Positions 11,011-19,849 of a stretch of 64,000 nucleotides of DNA are shown here, piece after piece. The translations under genes and the position numbers were made by a program. The notes beneath the pieces were generated by a model. It had not been told where the DNA came from. It saw only the letters and a list, made by a program, of their open reading frames with translations, and did not search any database. Position 1 is the first letter of the stretch; each line of letters starts with the position of its first letter. Source of the stretch: Trichobilharzia regenti (lineage: Eukaryota > Platyhelminthes > Trematoda > Strigeidida > Schistosomatidae); NCBI GenBank assembly GCA_944472135.2, contig OX235270.1:140631632-140695631 (forward strand), in the 5' to 3' direction.

Positions 11011-11267
11011 CTTTCAACTACATTATTATAGACAAGCGCAGTCATCTGATTGGTTGTTTAGGTAGACAAACGCAGGCTTCTGATTGGTTGTTTCGGGATT
11101 CCTTGACAAATAGAGTTCTCTCTGCGAATCATATTCTGCCACGTTAACTTTGCTGTGATTGGTTGTTGACTCAGGCTTGTTCATATTTTCTCACGGCCCA
11201 TATTAGTGACCTAGACCTTAACGTAGATTAGTGCCAACCAATCGGCTAGCAGCCTGCTCTCACCACA
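10942..11267 (-). repeat. LTR-1, 5' LTR
   Basis: Direct repeat of 10194-10519 with one difference. In element sense this is the upstream LTR and would supply the promoter. Confidence 0.9.
10979..11007 (-). promoter_or_regulatory. LTR-1 TATA box and poly(A) signal
   Basis: The complement of 11000-11007 is TATAAATA; 16 bases downstream in element sense, the complement of 10979-10984 is AATAAA. Upstream in element sense are three CCAAT boxes. The arrangement CCAAT x3, TATA, AATAAA is a compact LTR promoter/terminator. Function is inferred from motifs only. Confidence 0.6.
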
Positions 11268-11435
11268 CTAGCACTAGCCAATGTCACTGGTGGCTGGTAT
11301 TTGTCCTCACATCCACCTGATGTATTGTATTGCACTGGTCACGGCTTCCCACTAGAATCCAGATATCTGTCTGCGTGAATAGACGCAGTCGCTAGTGAGC
11401 ATCTAACTGATGTCAGCTCATTATGAAATTATTCA
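11268..11435 (-). mobile_element. SINE-B, part 2 (after LTR element)
   Basis: Continues the SINE-B 5' module in reverse (agccaatgtcactggtgg, gtatttgtcctcacat, actggtcacggcttcccact) to about 11405. A short forward SINE-B tail (ctgatgtcagctcattatga, 11410-11430) follows, so this copy also shows the inverted arrangement seen at 37 and 44 kb. Confidence 0.75.
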
Positions 11436-11499
11436 GTGTGTTTGTCTGTTGTATCTCCATAATAAATCTATATTTTCCTATCTTTATTTATGAAATCTA

Positions 11500-11563
11500 G
11501 CTAGCAGATGGCTTCGAACCAGCGGTTTCTGAATTACTGGTTCAGTGATCTGCCAGCTGAGCT
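11500..11563 (-). repeat. tRNA-like fragment
   Basis: The complement reads GCTCAGCTGGCAGATCACTG as a box A-like D-arm, an anticodon-arm-like stretch, and CTGGTTCGAAGCC as box B. There are no matching acceptor stems, so it is a tRNA-derived relic rather than a gene. It differs from the heads of SINE-B and SINE-C. Confidence 0.45.
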
Positions 11564-11587
11564 TTTCCTTATTACTATTTATTATTT

Positions 11588-11820
11588 TATTCCTTTACGT
11601 TCCCAGTGGAACAGAGGGCTTCAGGCTACAGCTTTGAAATTTCAGTAGCAATGGTGTTTATTTTTTACGGGACGGGGTTGCTGGCCTGCCTCACGCCCAA
11701 CCTTCTCTCTCTGCCAGTCTTATATTACTGGCTTACCGAGGTAAAGGAGTGCGCCGGCCGGGGATCGTGCCCGAACCACATGATAGGTTGGCAAGCATTC
11801 TGCCGCTGTGCTACCGACTC
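11588..11820 (-). mobile_element. SINE-C (reverse)
   Basis: Starts with the family tail in reverse (cctttacgttcccagtggaa), continues through gtttattttttacgggacgg, ggttgctggcctgcctcacg and the gcttaccgaggtaaaggagt hairpin, and ends in a degraded tRNA-like head (gtgcgccggccggggatcg). The copy is old; box B is damaged. Confidence 0.75.
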
Positions 11821-11884
11821 AAACCTGGTGTTAGGAGTAGCAGCTTCTCAGTGTTCGTCTCTAATATATCTCGCTATGACATGA

Positions 11885-12224
11885 GAGGTAATCATCGAGT
11901 ATGCTGACATTTAATACAGATAGATACAGGGTAATCAATACACATCATACAGATTGAGAATGAAATAAGAACTTCCTTTCTTCCCTGTCACAAAGTCTCA
12001 AGTAAAAATGAGATACTTGTATAAAGGACTTTCCGAGAGATTTTAAACTGCCACTAGCAGATATTTAAGCGTGCATACCTTGGGCGCTGTGATTGATGGC
12101 ATGTAATTATTAATAAACTAGGAATATAAGTAGCTCTGAATCACTCACAAAGTCGCTTTAGAAACAAATTATTTCGGTTAAAGAAACCCGTGGAGCCTAC
12201 TTAACAAAATATTTTAGTTTATCT
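11885..12224. other. no gene seen
   Basis: Nothing recognised between the SINE and the PLE nest. Confidence 0.35.
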
Positions 12225-12388
12225 AATACTCTACATTGATTACGAGGTCATAGACATAGGCCAAAGTAGTAGAACAGGGGTCAGTTAGATAAGCAGAGCA
12301 CAAAACCCCATCAAAGTCTACACTATACATGTCCAAACCAAGTTCAATTTTAACGGTTTGAAAAATTTTTGGCATTGGGTATATGATA
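12225..12388 (+). pseudogene. outer PLE remnant, GIY-YIG end (5' part of nest)
   Basis: 12232-12278 reads YEVIDIGQSSRTG, matching the KYIGQTSRTG end of the PLE at 17.7 kb. The remnant breaks at the target duplication at 12389 and seems to resume at about 14318 (gtctagtaaacagctcttcagctatagc), where a similar tail occurs in the 17.5 kb PLE. Confidence 0.55.
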
Positions 12389-12744
12389 TTCATTATAATA
12401 AAGGTTTCTTTGTATTTCCCAATAAATGAAAAACAAAACGATGTCGTTGTTTTTACTGACGTCTCGCTATTTAATGCTGCTAACAGCTTTATCAAAGTAT
12501 TATTAAACAGGAATTTACAAACTCCACTCAGCATATATATAACAAAGAGTTAAGAGGTGAGAAAATAGACCAGTTAGGTCAAGTTAAAGGGACGTATAGA
12601 AAGTCGGAATAGTAATGAAGATCACTAAAACCAAATATCAAAGGTAATAGTACATCTGTTATGATATCAAAATAAAAAAATAAATGACGACGCATTCCGG
12701 AAACATGGAGATCAACAGTCATCATTCTATATAGAGCAGAGACA

Positions 12745-13240
12745 TCAGATAATATCAGAAGAGTACTCAACAACCTCGACATAAGAGTTTTTTTCAAAAC
12801 ATCAGACACACAGCTAAGCAACCTTGTCCATATAAAAAAACCAAATCCCGAAAGATTCTCTATCTAATTGTATCTATAAAATAAAATGCTCGGAATGTGA
12901 TGCGATCTACATTGGACAAACATCTCGAGAAATCAAATTCAGAAGAAATGAACACCGCAAAGCACCTCTTCGACCACCGAGAAATAAATCCAGTTGAACT
13001 AGAAAAACTTGAAAAATCATCAGGCATAGCCTGTCTACACGGCACGCTATAGAATCAGGCCACAAAATTGATTTTGACAATATTGAAATCATTATCCAGA
13101 AAAAACATTTCAGAAATCACAAAGAACCTCTAATATCAAAAGCACTTCATATCAAGTGGAATCCAAATTCCCTGAATAGGAATAATGGGCTAAAACAGAA
13201 TCTGACCTGGTCACAACACCTCCCAACATCCCCCATGCAG
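12745..13240 (+). pseudogene. PLE C-terminus with GIY-YIG motif
   Basis: RVLNNLDIRVFFKTSDTQLSN matches the linker before the GIY-YIG domain in PLEs (LGI.V.FKT..TL). After a frame change it reads CIYKIKCSECDAIYIGQTSRE with the two cysteines and the YIGQTSR motif, then, after further changes, AIESGHKIDFDNIEII. The order linker, Cys-pair, GIY-YIG, H-K-DFDNIEI fits PLE endonucleases. Stops after the GIY-YIG and elsewhere make it non-functional. Confidence 0.7.
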
Positions 13241-13622
13241 TGACAAAATCAACACGAATGTGATAAGCAAGTTCACTATGTAAACACACACACTACTTTT
13301 ATAATTTTACACACTGATTGAATCCAACATTCTACACTTGATTTTGTTATCTTTACCAATCGACCAACTTGACAACAAAAAACGACCCCAGACTAACGAA
13401 CGATGATCAAGTTAGACAACTTTATTTTGATACCATAACAGATGTACTATTACCTTTGATATTTGATTTAGTGATCTTCATTTCTATTCTGACTTTCTAT
13501 ACGTCCCTTTAACTTGACCTAACTGGTCTATTTTCTCACCTCTTAACTCTTTGTTATATATATGCTGAGTGGATTTTGTAAATTCCTGTTTAATAATACT
13601 TTGATAAGGCTATTAACATTAA

Positions 13623-14228
13623 CAGGCTTTCATTACCCTTAAGTCTGCGTGGAGGTCAACAGTAGTGTTCAGCATCAAAAATAAGATCCGGATTTTCAAC
13701 TCCAACGTAAAGTCAGTCAGTGCTACTTAACATACGGGTCAGAGACTTGGCCAGCGCGTCATAAAGAGCATCTCAAACAAACTTAAGAACTTCATCAACA
13801 ACTGTCTTCGCTCAACACTACTCAAGATCAGATGGCCGGTCAGAAAAGATCAGCAACAGCGATCTCTGGCAATGAGCGAACCAACCGACCAGGAACCGAT
13901 TGCGAAACAAATAGGCAGGAAGAAATGGAGGTGGAAGGATTGGCCATACGCTGAGGAAACAAACCATCAAGTGACATCACTAGACAAGCCACTGCTCGAG
14001 AGGAACCCGAAAGGGAAGCGGGCGGTGAGTTGGTCGTCAGTGTGTGGGTGGGGTGACTTGGAGGAGGTGATGTGAAGAGGATATGAAAGCGTGTGGGCAG
14101 ACTTGTAGCGGGGTGAAAAAGTTGGCAGAAAACAATGCAATGGAGACGCGCAGCTGAAGCCCAATGTTTCTCTAGGAATTAAAGGATATAATGATAATAA
14201 TAATAAGAAGAAGAAGAAGAAGAATATA
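13623..14228 (+). mobile_element. RTE-B 3' fragment with 11-bp target duplication
   Basis: attaacattaa at 13612-13622 and 14229-14239 flanks the insertion exactly. The inserted DNA is the last part of RTE-B: KSAWRST, SIKNKIRIFNSNVKSV, then a stretch aligned to INSCLR/RWP..K, GRKKWRW, TLRKQTIK, and the 3' tail (ctctaggaattaaaggatat) ending in an AAT/AAG-rich run. A textbook 5'-truncated LINE insertion into the right arm of the PLE. Confidence 0.9.
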
Positions 14229-14317
14229 ATTAACATTAAATAGCGAAATGTCAGTAAAAACAATATCGTTTTGTTTTTCATTCATTGGGAAATACAAAGA
14301 AACCTTCATTATAATGA

Positions 14318-14445
14318 AAGTCTAGACTAGTTGAACCTGATAAAATATCAAGTCTAGTAAACAGCTCTTCAGCTATAGCACTTCATGCATTCATACAATA
14401 GGATGAGATATGATGATAACAGGGTGGAGGAGAGGAATGCGTGCA
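14318..14445 (+). pseudogene. outer PLE remnant, tail (3' part of nest)
   Basis: agcacttcatgcattcatac and the following caataggatgagat match the tail of the PLEs at 17.5 and 30.6 kb. This completes the older PLE into which the 12.4-14.3 kb element inserted. Confidence 0.5.
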
Positions 14446-14473
14446 ATAGAAATGATTCAACATCAATAAACGA

Positions 14474-14474
<1 letters not shown>

Positions 14475-14521
<47 letters not shown>
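14475..14521. repeat. (TA)n microsatellite
   Basis: An uninterrupted TA run of about 47 bases. Confidence 0.95.
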
Positions 14522-14523
<2 letters not shown>

Positions 14524-14794
14524 AATAAACACATCAGTATGGGAAGGCATTTATCCTCCTCATCTTGCACCCAGTTACACTTTTTTCATTCAATATCCAT
14601 TCTCTTGCAACACATAAAATCTTCTTTCAGTTATTCATTTTCATTTCATCATGAGTCATCATAATTTGATTTCTTCTTTCATCTAACTAAATGCCTTGTT
14701 CGCCCATCATCATACTTCAGCGAGGTTGGATTAAGGAGGCCTTCCTCTTTTTTCCATTTTTCGAACAAGTATTCCGGTGGTGCGCATAGATGGC

Positions 14795-14866
14795 ACTGCT
14801 ACAGAAACTTCAAGTCTCTAGCTTGAACCCCTATGTTCCACTGGGAACGTGACAGGAAAAATATAT
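14795..14866 (+). mobile_element. SINE-C tail fragment
   Basis: Only the last part of SINE-C: ctacagaaacttcaagtctc, tagcttgaacccctatgttc, cactgggaacgtgacagg and an A-rich end. The head is missing. Confidence 0.7.
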
Positions 14867-14869
14867 ATA

Positions 14870-15095
14870 TCTTCCGGTGGTAGAATATAACTCTCTGAGC
14901 CCGGGCTTGATCCGAGACTCAACATTCGGCTGTCGACCGACGCGCTCTTAAACCTCGCGCTTAGTGGTCAGCGAGTCAGATAAAGAAGTGAATTTGGGCG
15001 TGAGACAAGGAACATCTCTCCGCGAAATATACACACCACTACCTCTAGTGAAACTTCAAAAGTAAAGCTTGTCGCCCTATATTGCACTCTTGAGG
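14870..15095 (+). mobile_element. diverged SINE-C relative
   Basis: Keeps the order of SINE-C in decayed form: a tRNA-like stretch, cgacgcgctcttaaacctcg, a cgcttagtggtcagcg hairpin region, gggcgtgagac, then gtgaaacttcaaaagtaaag. Low identity; an old copy or a separate subfamily. Confidence 0.45.
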
Positions 15096-15263
15096 CACAA
15101 CAAAGATATATATATATATGTATATTATAGGTAGATAGTTGAGCAGCTCTCTTCCCGACCTGTTTTAATCCCAAAACGACTGATTGGCACGTCATTTCTC
15201 CAACAAATTCAAATTCACGTAGAAAAACAACACTTATTGCAAACACGCCTATTAATAAGGTGT

Positions 15264-15269
<6 letters not shown>

Positions 15270-15294
<25 letters not shown>
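15270..15294. repeat. (CT)n microsatellite
   Basis: Uninterrupted TC run. A short (CA)n run follows at about 15532-15552. Apart from these, 15096-15730 shows no gene. Confidence 0.9.
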
Positions 15295-15734
15295 CGTTTC
15301 CTCTTCCCATCCATCAACACAATCACTTAGCAACAATGATTTTGTATTCAGGATAATACACAGATATAATCTCCCTTTATTGATATATTATATCATTATT
15401 ATCCTAATTCTGTCTTCTATAGGCGGATATCAAAAAATATCACAAGTTATCTATCAGTAAACAATCATGGATATATATAACTTAAAACTTTTCTCTCTTG
15501 CTTTAATATGTTCTGTTCCACATTCACAAACACGCACACACACACACACACAGAGGCATACATACCTAGGCACACAAATACATGCATGCATACAAACTTG
15601 TACATTGGTTTGTAAGCCTAATTATGAACTGAAAACTTATCTGAATACAGTTAAAACAACAGTGGCGGTTTGTGCAAAATGAAATGGTACCATCATTGCT
15701 TATTTCATCGGCTTCTCATTAACTGCTTACAACC

Positions 15735-16435
15735 GCAGCAGCAGCAACAACAACAACAACCAGCACCAATCACCATCAACGGGAGAGATTTAATAGAGGT
15801 TATCGCCTTCACTAATCTGGTGGCTAGGCAGCATTGTTTCAACTACAGGCATTCGGAACGGATGAAGATGTCAGAACCAGTCAAAATCGAAAAGGCGAGA
15901 TACACATGCCTGATGCGCATCAACCTGAAGCCAGTTTGGAAATCTTCTGCATTTAGCATAAGGGACAAGATCTGCATTTCCAACACCAATGTCAAGACGG
16001 TCCTTCTATACGCGTCAGTAACTTGACCAGGGTGTCACGAAAAGAATTTCCAACAGGTTGCATACTTTTATCAGCAGCTGTCTTCACTGGCTCCATACTG
16101 AAGATCAAATGGCCGGCCTGCCAGAAAGAATCAGCAGCAATAAACTCTGACTTGGACCAAACCAACGAAGAGCCGATCGCTCAACAAATATGTAGGAGGA
16201 AATGGAGATGGATCGAGCAGATATTGAGAAGACTGTCGAATGACATGGCGCGCAATGCAGGCCATCGCTCGAGTGGAACCCGAATGGGAAATGACTCGTG
16301 GGTTGTCAGTGAGAGGGTGACATGAAAGAGATCACGTGAGGAAAAGATGAGAGATTATGAACAATCATGGACCCAGCTGAACAGAACGTCAGAAAATAGA
16401 AGATAGTGGAGGTGTGTTGTTGAAGCTGTATGTAT
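15735..16435 (+). pseudogene. RTE-B RT C-terminus
   Basis: Starts after a CAG/CAA-rich run (QQQQQQ) that the family also has near 47560 and 63230, then PITINGRDLIEV, CFNYRH for the YLGSI..TTGG region, INLKPVWKSSAFSIRDKICI, SNTNVKTVLLYAS, and in other frames QQICRRKWRWIEQILRR and the terminal block. Stops and frameshifts present. The tail ends near 16435 in an AT-rich run. Confidence 0.75.
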
Positions 16436-16489
16436 ATGTAATATATAATATTATGTACATATAGAGTCAATAATCAACGGAAAATTGAA

Positions 16490-16860
16490 TTTGTCGCTAC
16501 CCAGAACTTATCTCCTGCAGTTAAGTTGGTTTCTGTTTATCGGAGAGCATACTCTTTGGTGCAATCAAAAGACGACAGGTACCTTTCTCATGTTAACAAT
16601 TGTAACTGTGTACACAAATTTACATGTATCTGCGGTAGCAGTTACATTGAAAGGACAGAAATTAGGGCACATCTCCGATTTTTTGTACATGTACCGAAAA
16701 GTCTGAGTCTCAAGGCATCTCCTTGACACGGGTCATGAGGTGGACGTCGCAAAATCATTAAGAATCATCAGCAGACACAACAGTTCAATTCTCCTCAAGT
16801 TTTCCGAAGTAATCTCCATTAAACACCTGAAACCCTATTTATGCTTTTATAAATAAGCGG
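16490..16860 (+). pseudogene. PLE C-terminus with GIY-YIG relic
   Basis: Reads LVSVYRRAYSLVQSKDDRYL, then HKFTCICGSSYIERTEIRAH, a GIY-YIG region with the paired cysteines but YIER instead of YIGR. After a frame change comes DTGHEVDVAKSLRII, then SSILLKFSEVISIKHLKPYL, a typical PLE ending. The G to E change and the stops argue against activity. The same ending is found on the minus strand at 22.2-22.36 kb. Confidence 0.75.
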
Positions 16861-17454
16861 TGATCAGTCTTATTTTTGCCCTGGTAAACGGATGTTTTCA
16901 CCCTCTCTTCCACTTTATTACTTAACGCTAAAAATTCCATTCTGTATGATTATTATTATTATTAACATTTTATGCATACATCGATCTTTGTTTAAACTTG
17001 AACTGTCTGAGTAGGCTGAAATTGTTTCTACACATAAACTTAGTAATAACAATAATATTTTTAGCCTAGTTTATTCGAAAAATCGTGTACGTCCTGTGGT
17101 TTTACACACTGCATAAGCTGTTGAATGAAATCACTCGGGGTTCTAAGTGTCATCTTTTGCTGAACAAATCGTGCTTTGCATTGATTAAATGCCTAATGAG
17201 TAACCTATGTCTAATTGCTGGTTAATATATGTGTAAAACTTGGACACTGTGGTAGTAAGTAATTCCATATTAGTTTGTTTATTATGAACAAAACATTTTG
17301 TTCGAAACGTCATCCATTAAATAATACTGTTTCAATCACACGACTTCGAAACTTGAGTTTTATGGTTTTCTTTGTCTTCTCCTATTTGTCGTCATTGGGG
17401 TAGTAGAATTTTCCAGATATCTGGAACAGGTGTTGAATCATTCCTATTACACGT
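16861..17454. other. PLE end sequences, no gene
   Basis: 17245-17275 resembles the left arm of the PLE at 30.4 kb. 17288-17305 forms a perfect stem (GAACAAAA / TTTTGTTC) directly followed by GAAACGTCATC, a motif that recurs at other PLE ends. Nothing else recognised. Confidence 0.45.
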
Positions 17455-18480
17455 GTTTGCAGTTGACTCGAGAAACGAAGCTTCTGTTATCAATCTCTGC
17501 CTCCCTCCACCCTGTGACATTAGATTAGATCTTAAAACTGTCATTCTATCCCATCCATCCTATTGTATGGCTGTGTGTAACAGCATGTAGTGAGCGCTAT
17601 AGCTGAACTATTCTCTAGATTTCTTATCTTATTTGGGTCAACCAATCTAGATTTTGCTAGGTTTTTATGTTCGGATAGTCTGACTGACTGTCCCTGTTCT
17701 ACTAGTTTGACCTATGTATTTGACCTGACAATCATTCCAGCAGTGTATTAGATAAACTAAATTGTTCTGTTTTGAAGGCTCCACAGGATTGATCCTTTGG
17801 AAGACAAAGCATGTTTCCAATTGAGTTTGCCATCCGCGTTTATCCCTGCCAGCATTGTTAAGAATTCTGCGTAAGGCTTCCGAGGTTTCTACTGATGATT
17901 TAGATTCTTTATTGTTAGTGTCGTCATTAATATTATTATTATCACTATTATTATTATCGGTATTATTGTTATCATCATTATTACTATCACTATCGCTACT
18001 ATCATTATTTATTTTATTCTTACATTTCCTTACATATTTCCTGACTAATTTATCCGGGTAATTATTAAGTTTCAAGGCTTCTTTTATGTGTATCACTTCC
18101 TGTCTTAGATTTTCCTTGGTACTACTTAGTTTCTGTGCTCTGTCACTTAAAAATTTCACCAATCCTATTTTTACTGACATACGATGGGATGATCTGAAGT
18201 CCAAGTATCTGTTTGAATGTGTGGTTTTTCTGTAAACACTAGTGTTTAACTTCCCATCTTCTTTCCTTTTTACGTTGGAATCTAACATTGGAAACTCCCC
18301 TTCGTGACTTTCCAATTCACCAGTGAATTGAACTGCCTCCACCTTTGAGTCAATGTGTTCGAAAAATCTATCTATATCTTGTGTTTAAGTACAGTGAATG
18401 TGTCATCTACATACTTCCACCATACTTTTGGGGTGGGGTGAAGGTTTAATTGCTGGTGTTGAGTGAATTTCTCTGTGGTC
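17455..18480 (-). mobile_element. PLE: RT motif, spacer and GIY-YIG end
   Basis: On the minus strand from about 18420: KYVDDTFTVLKHK (RT YVDD motif), a frame break at about 18385, then the open frame 18342-17665 and a decayed tail to about 17455 whose gccatacaataggatg run matches the tails at 14.4 and 30.6 kb. The upstream RT palm is missing. Confidence 0.8.
17665..18342 (-). CDS. PLE RT thumb and GIY-YIG fragment (225 codons open)
   Basis: The fragment carries the end of a PLE reverse transcriptase and the start of its GIY-YIG endonuclease. Residues 17-47 (GEFPMLDSNVKR, TSVYRKTTHSNRYLDF) are the RT region that follows the YxDD motif in PLEs. Residues about 112-148 form an Asn/Asp-rich tract encoded by ATT/ATC-type triplets. 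Residues 196-220 (LVYLIHCWNDCQVKYIGQTS, then RTG) show the cysteine pair and YIGQTSR of the nuclease. The frame then stops before the rest of the nuclease. Being open for 225 codons it is fairly young, but it lacks the RT active site in frame and most of the nuclease, so it is not functional. The start shown is only the first ATG after a frameshift. Confidence 0.75.
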   Translation of the reverse strand: MEAVQFTGELESHEGEFPMLDSNVKRKEDGKLNTSVYRKTTHSNRYLDFRSSHRMSVKIGLVKFLSDRAQKLSSTKENLRQEVIHIKEALKLNNYPDKLVRKYVRKCKNKINNDSSDSDSNNDDNNNTDNNNSDNNNINDDTNNKESKSSVETSEALRRILNNAGRDKRGWQTQLETCFVFQRINPVEPSKQNNLVYLIHCWNDCQVKYIGQTSRTGTVSQTIRT

Positions 18481-18484
18481 TGGA

Positions 18485-18665
18485 TCTTTCGTTGTGTTCG
18501 ACAAACAAATTGACTCGCTTGCCACCGCGATTAGAAGTTTCCGATACGAAGTCCACCAAAACCTAGAACTTTCACTTATTAGAGCATTAGAAACCTCGAA
18601 GAAGGAACTGATAGCAGATAGCCGTGACTATGATAAGTATTGTAACTTTACGAAAAATAAAATCC
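18485..18665 (+). other. unidentified coding-like stretch
   Basis: Open in one frame: VFDKQIDSLATAIRSFRYEV, then ELSLIRALETSKKELIADSRDYDKYC-like residues with heptad-like leucines, followed by KNKIR and a stop. It starts right beside the minus-strand PLE. It may be the N-terminal region of another retroelement. I cannot name it. Confidence 0.3.
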
Positions 18666-19845
18666 GATAAAAAGGTTTGTATAAACCTACGTGCAGAAGG
18701 AAATATCTCCTATTTTCAACCTGTAAGTTGAAAGCAGGTCCCCTCTGGCTACCTTTTTCTATAGCTAGGAGGACACTGATCTCCGCACTAGTGTCAACTA
18801 AGTACTGGGTTTCGTTGAGTACATTTCGAATGCAAATTAGGCGGCTGCTACTATCGGTTAGGATTGCTGCTAACGCATTCCAGCGGGACAGTTCCCCATA
18901 ATCTTTGAATCCTTACTAGAACTTCAGGGTTTTCAGCAACACTTATCTTCATGGTCATAGTCATTATGATACCAACATCAGTATGGATTCTAAGGTGAAA
19001 GTGGTTTATATTTCGAACGACAGCGTGATTTTCGTCGGAAGCTAGGGGGAAATGCAGTGCCTGATTGACCTTAAAAGTCGCTTGACAGAGTTATTTACAT
19101 GTGTACTTTCAGAATCACTATAAAAATATCTTTTATTGATCAAGCGAATTTTACTGACTGGTCGATGAAAGATTTCCAGAATTCTATCAGCTGAAACAAC
19201 TGCTTGAAGTGTCACATCCTCGGTCAGCACTGGCCGGGGCAAACAGCTGCAAACCTGCTTCACTGAATGCTGTATTTAGAAACGTGGCAATACTGAGCTA
19301 TTCGGACCTAGTGGCAAAGAAAACTTTGTCATCCTGATATGTAACAGCTTCCATGCAGAGTATCCTTGGAAAGGTACACCATTCAGATCAACGAACAGCA
19401 TCTGCATCAACGAGTATCTCAGTGGTATGGCAAGAGGCTGAATTCTTGCTGGTTGGTTGGTCATTAGAAAATCACAATCGTAACTCCCACGCACTCAGTT
19501 TGAATGTTGTTATACCGCATTAAATACCAAAACTGCCTAGAGGCTTGACAGACAAAAAGAAGGACTGCAATAGGCTGATACATGGAAACATTTAAAAAAA
19601 AAACTTTACAACCTGGTTAAGAAGAAAAAGATCCTTCCACAGACAACTATAATCAATAATAACTAAGCAAGCCTGCAGCCAAGAAGTGTACACTTTGTAC
19701 ACGAAAACGAAAGATCCTTATCAGTTTGATCACACGGAACTTAAAGCAATATAGAGACCGATAAGACATAATTTGTCCTACGATTAATGACCGAACAAGA
19801 AGACGCTTCAGTACAACTTATTTATTCCCGTAGGATCTGATTTTC
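18666..19845. other. no gene identified
   Basis: Open frames of 72-74 codons on both strands (18677-18901, 19042-19263, 19276-19494) match no family I know. The stretch 19510-19845 may contain the decayed upstream part of the PLE that follows. Confidence 0.35.
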
Positions 19846-19849
19846 CAAA

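Larger units (their letters stand above)
10194..11267 (-). mobile_element. young, internally deleted Ty3/gypsy-type LTR retrotransposon (LTR-1)
   Basis: Two direct repeats, 10194-10519 and 10942-11267, are each 326 bp and differ at one base only (near position 67, a/c). Both start TGTAACAACAG and end CACCACA, so ends are TG...CA. A 4-bp duplication CTAG flanks the element at 10190-10193 and 11268-11271. The 422-bp interior is far shorter than the several kb of an autonomous gypsy element and carries one reading frame on the minus strand that joins a Gag-like start to an integrase tail. A TGGTGTCGCTGCC run two bases inside the 5' LTR could be a tRNA primer site. The element cannot encode RT and would have moved with enzymes from another copy. 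Confidence 0.9.
12389..14316 (+). mobile_element. PLE with long inverted arms, itself interrupted by RTE-B
   Basis: ttcattataat is repeated at 12389-12399 and 14306-14316 and marks the insertion. Inside, the left arm (about 12400-12670) is the reverse complement of the right arm, which is split: about 13424-13622 and 14229-14305. The split is caused by an RTE-B insertion with its own duplication attaacattaa. Between the arms lies a plus-strand PLE C-terminus with a GIY-YIG motif. The whole thing sits in an older PLE remnant, so three insertions are stacked. Confidence 0.75.

Noticed and set aside
17855..18061. 68-codon plus-strand frame rich in Leu/Ser
   Set aside because: It is the antisense of the Asn/Asp tract of the PLE ORF.
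19276..19494. Host gene exon on the minus strand
   Set aside because: 72 open codons with no recognisable domain, no splice context, and PLE sequence on both sides.
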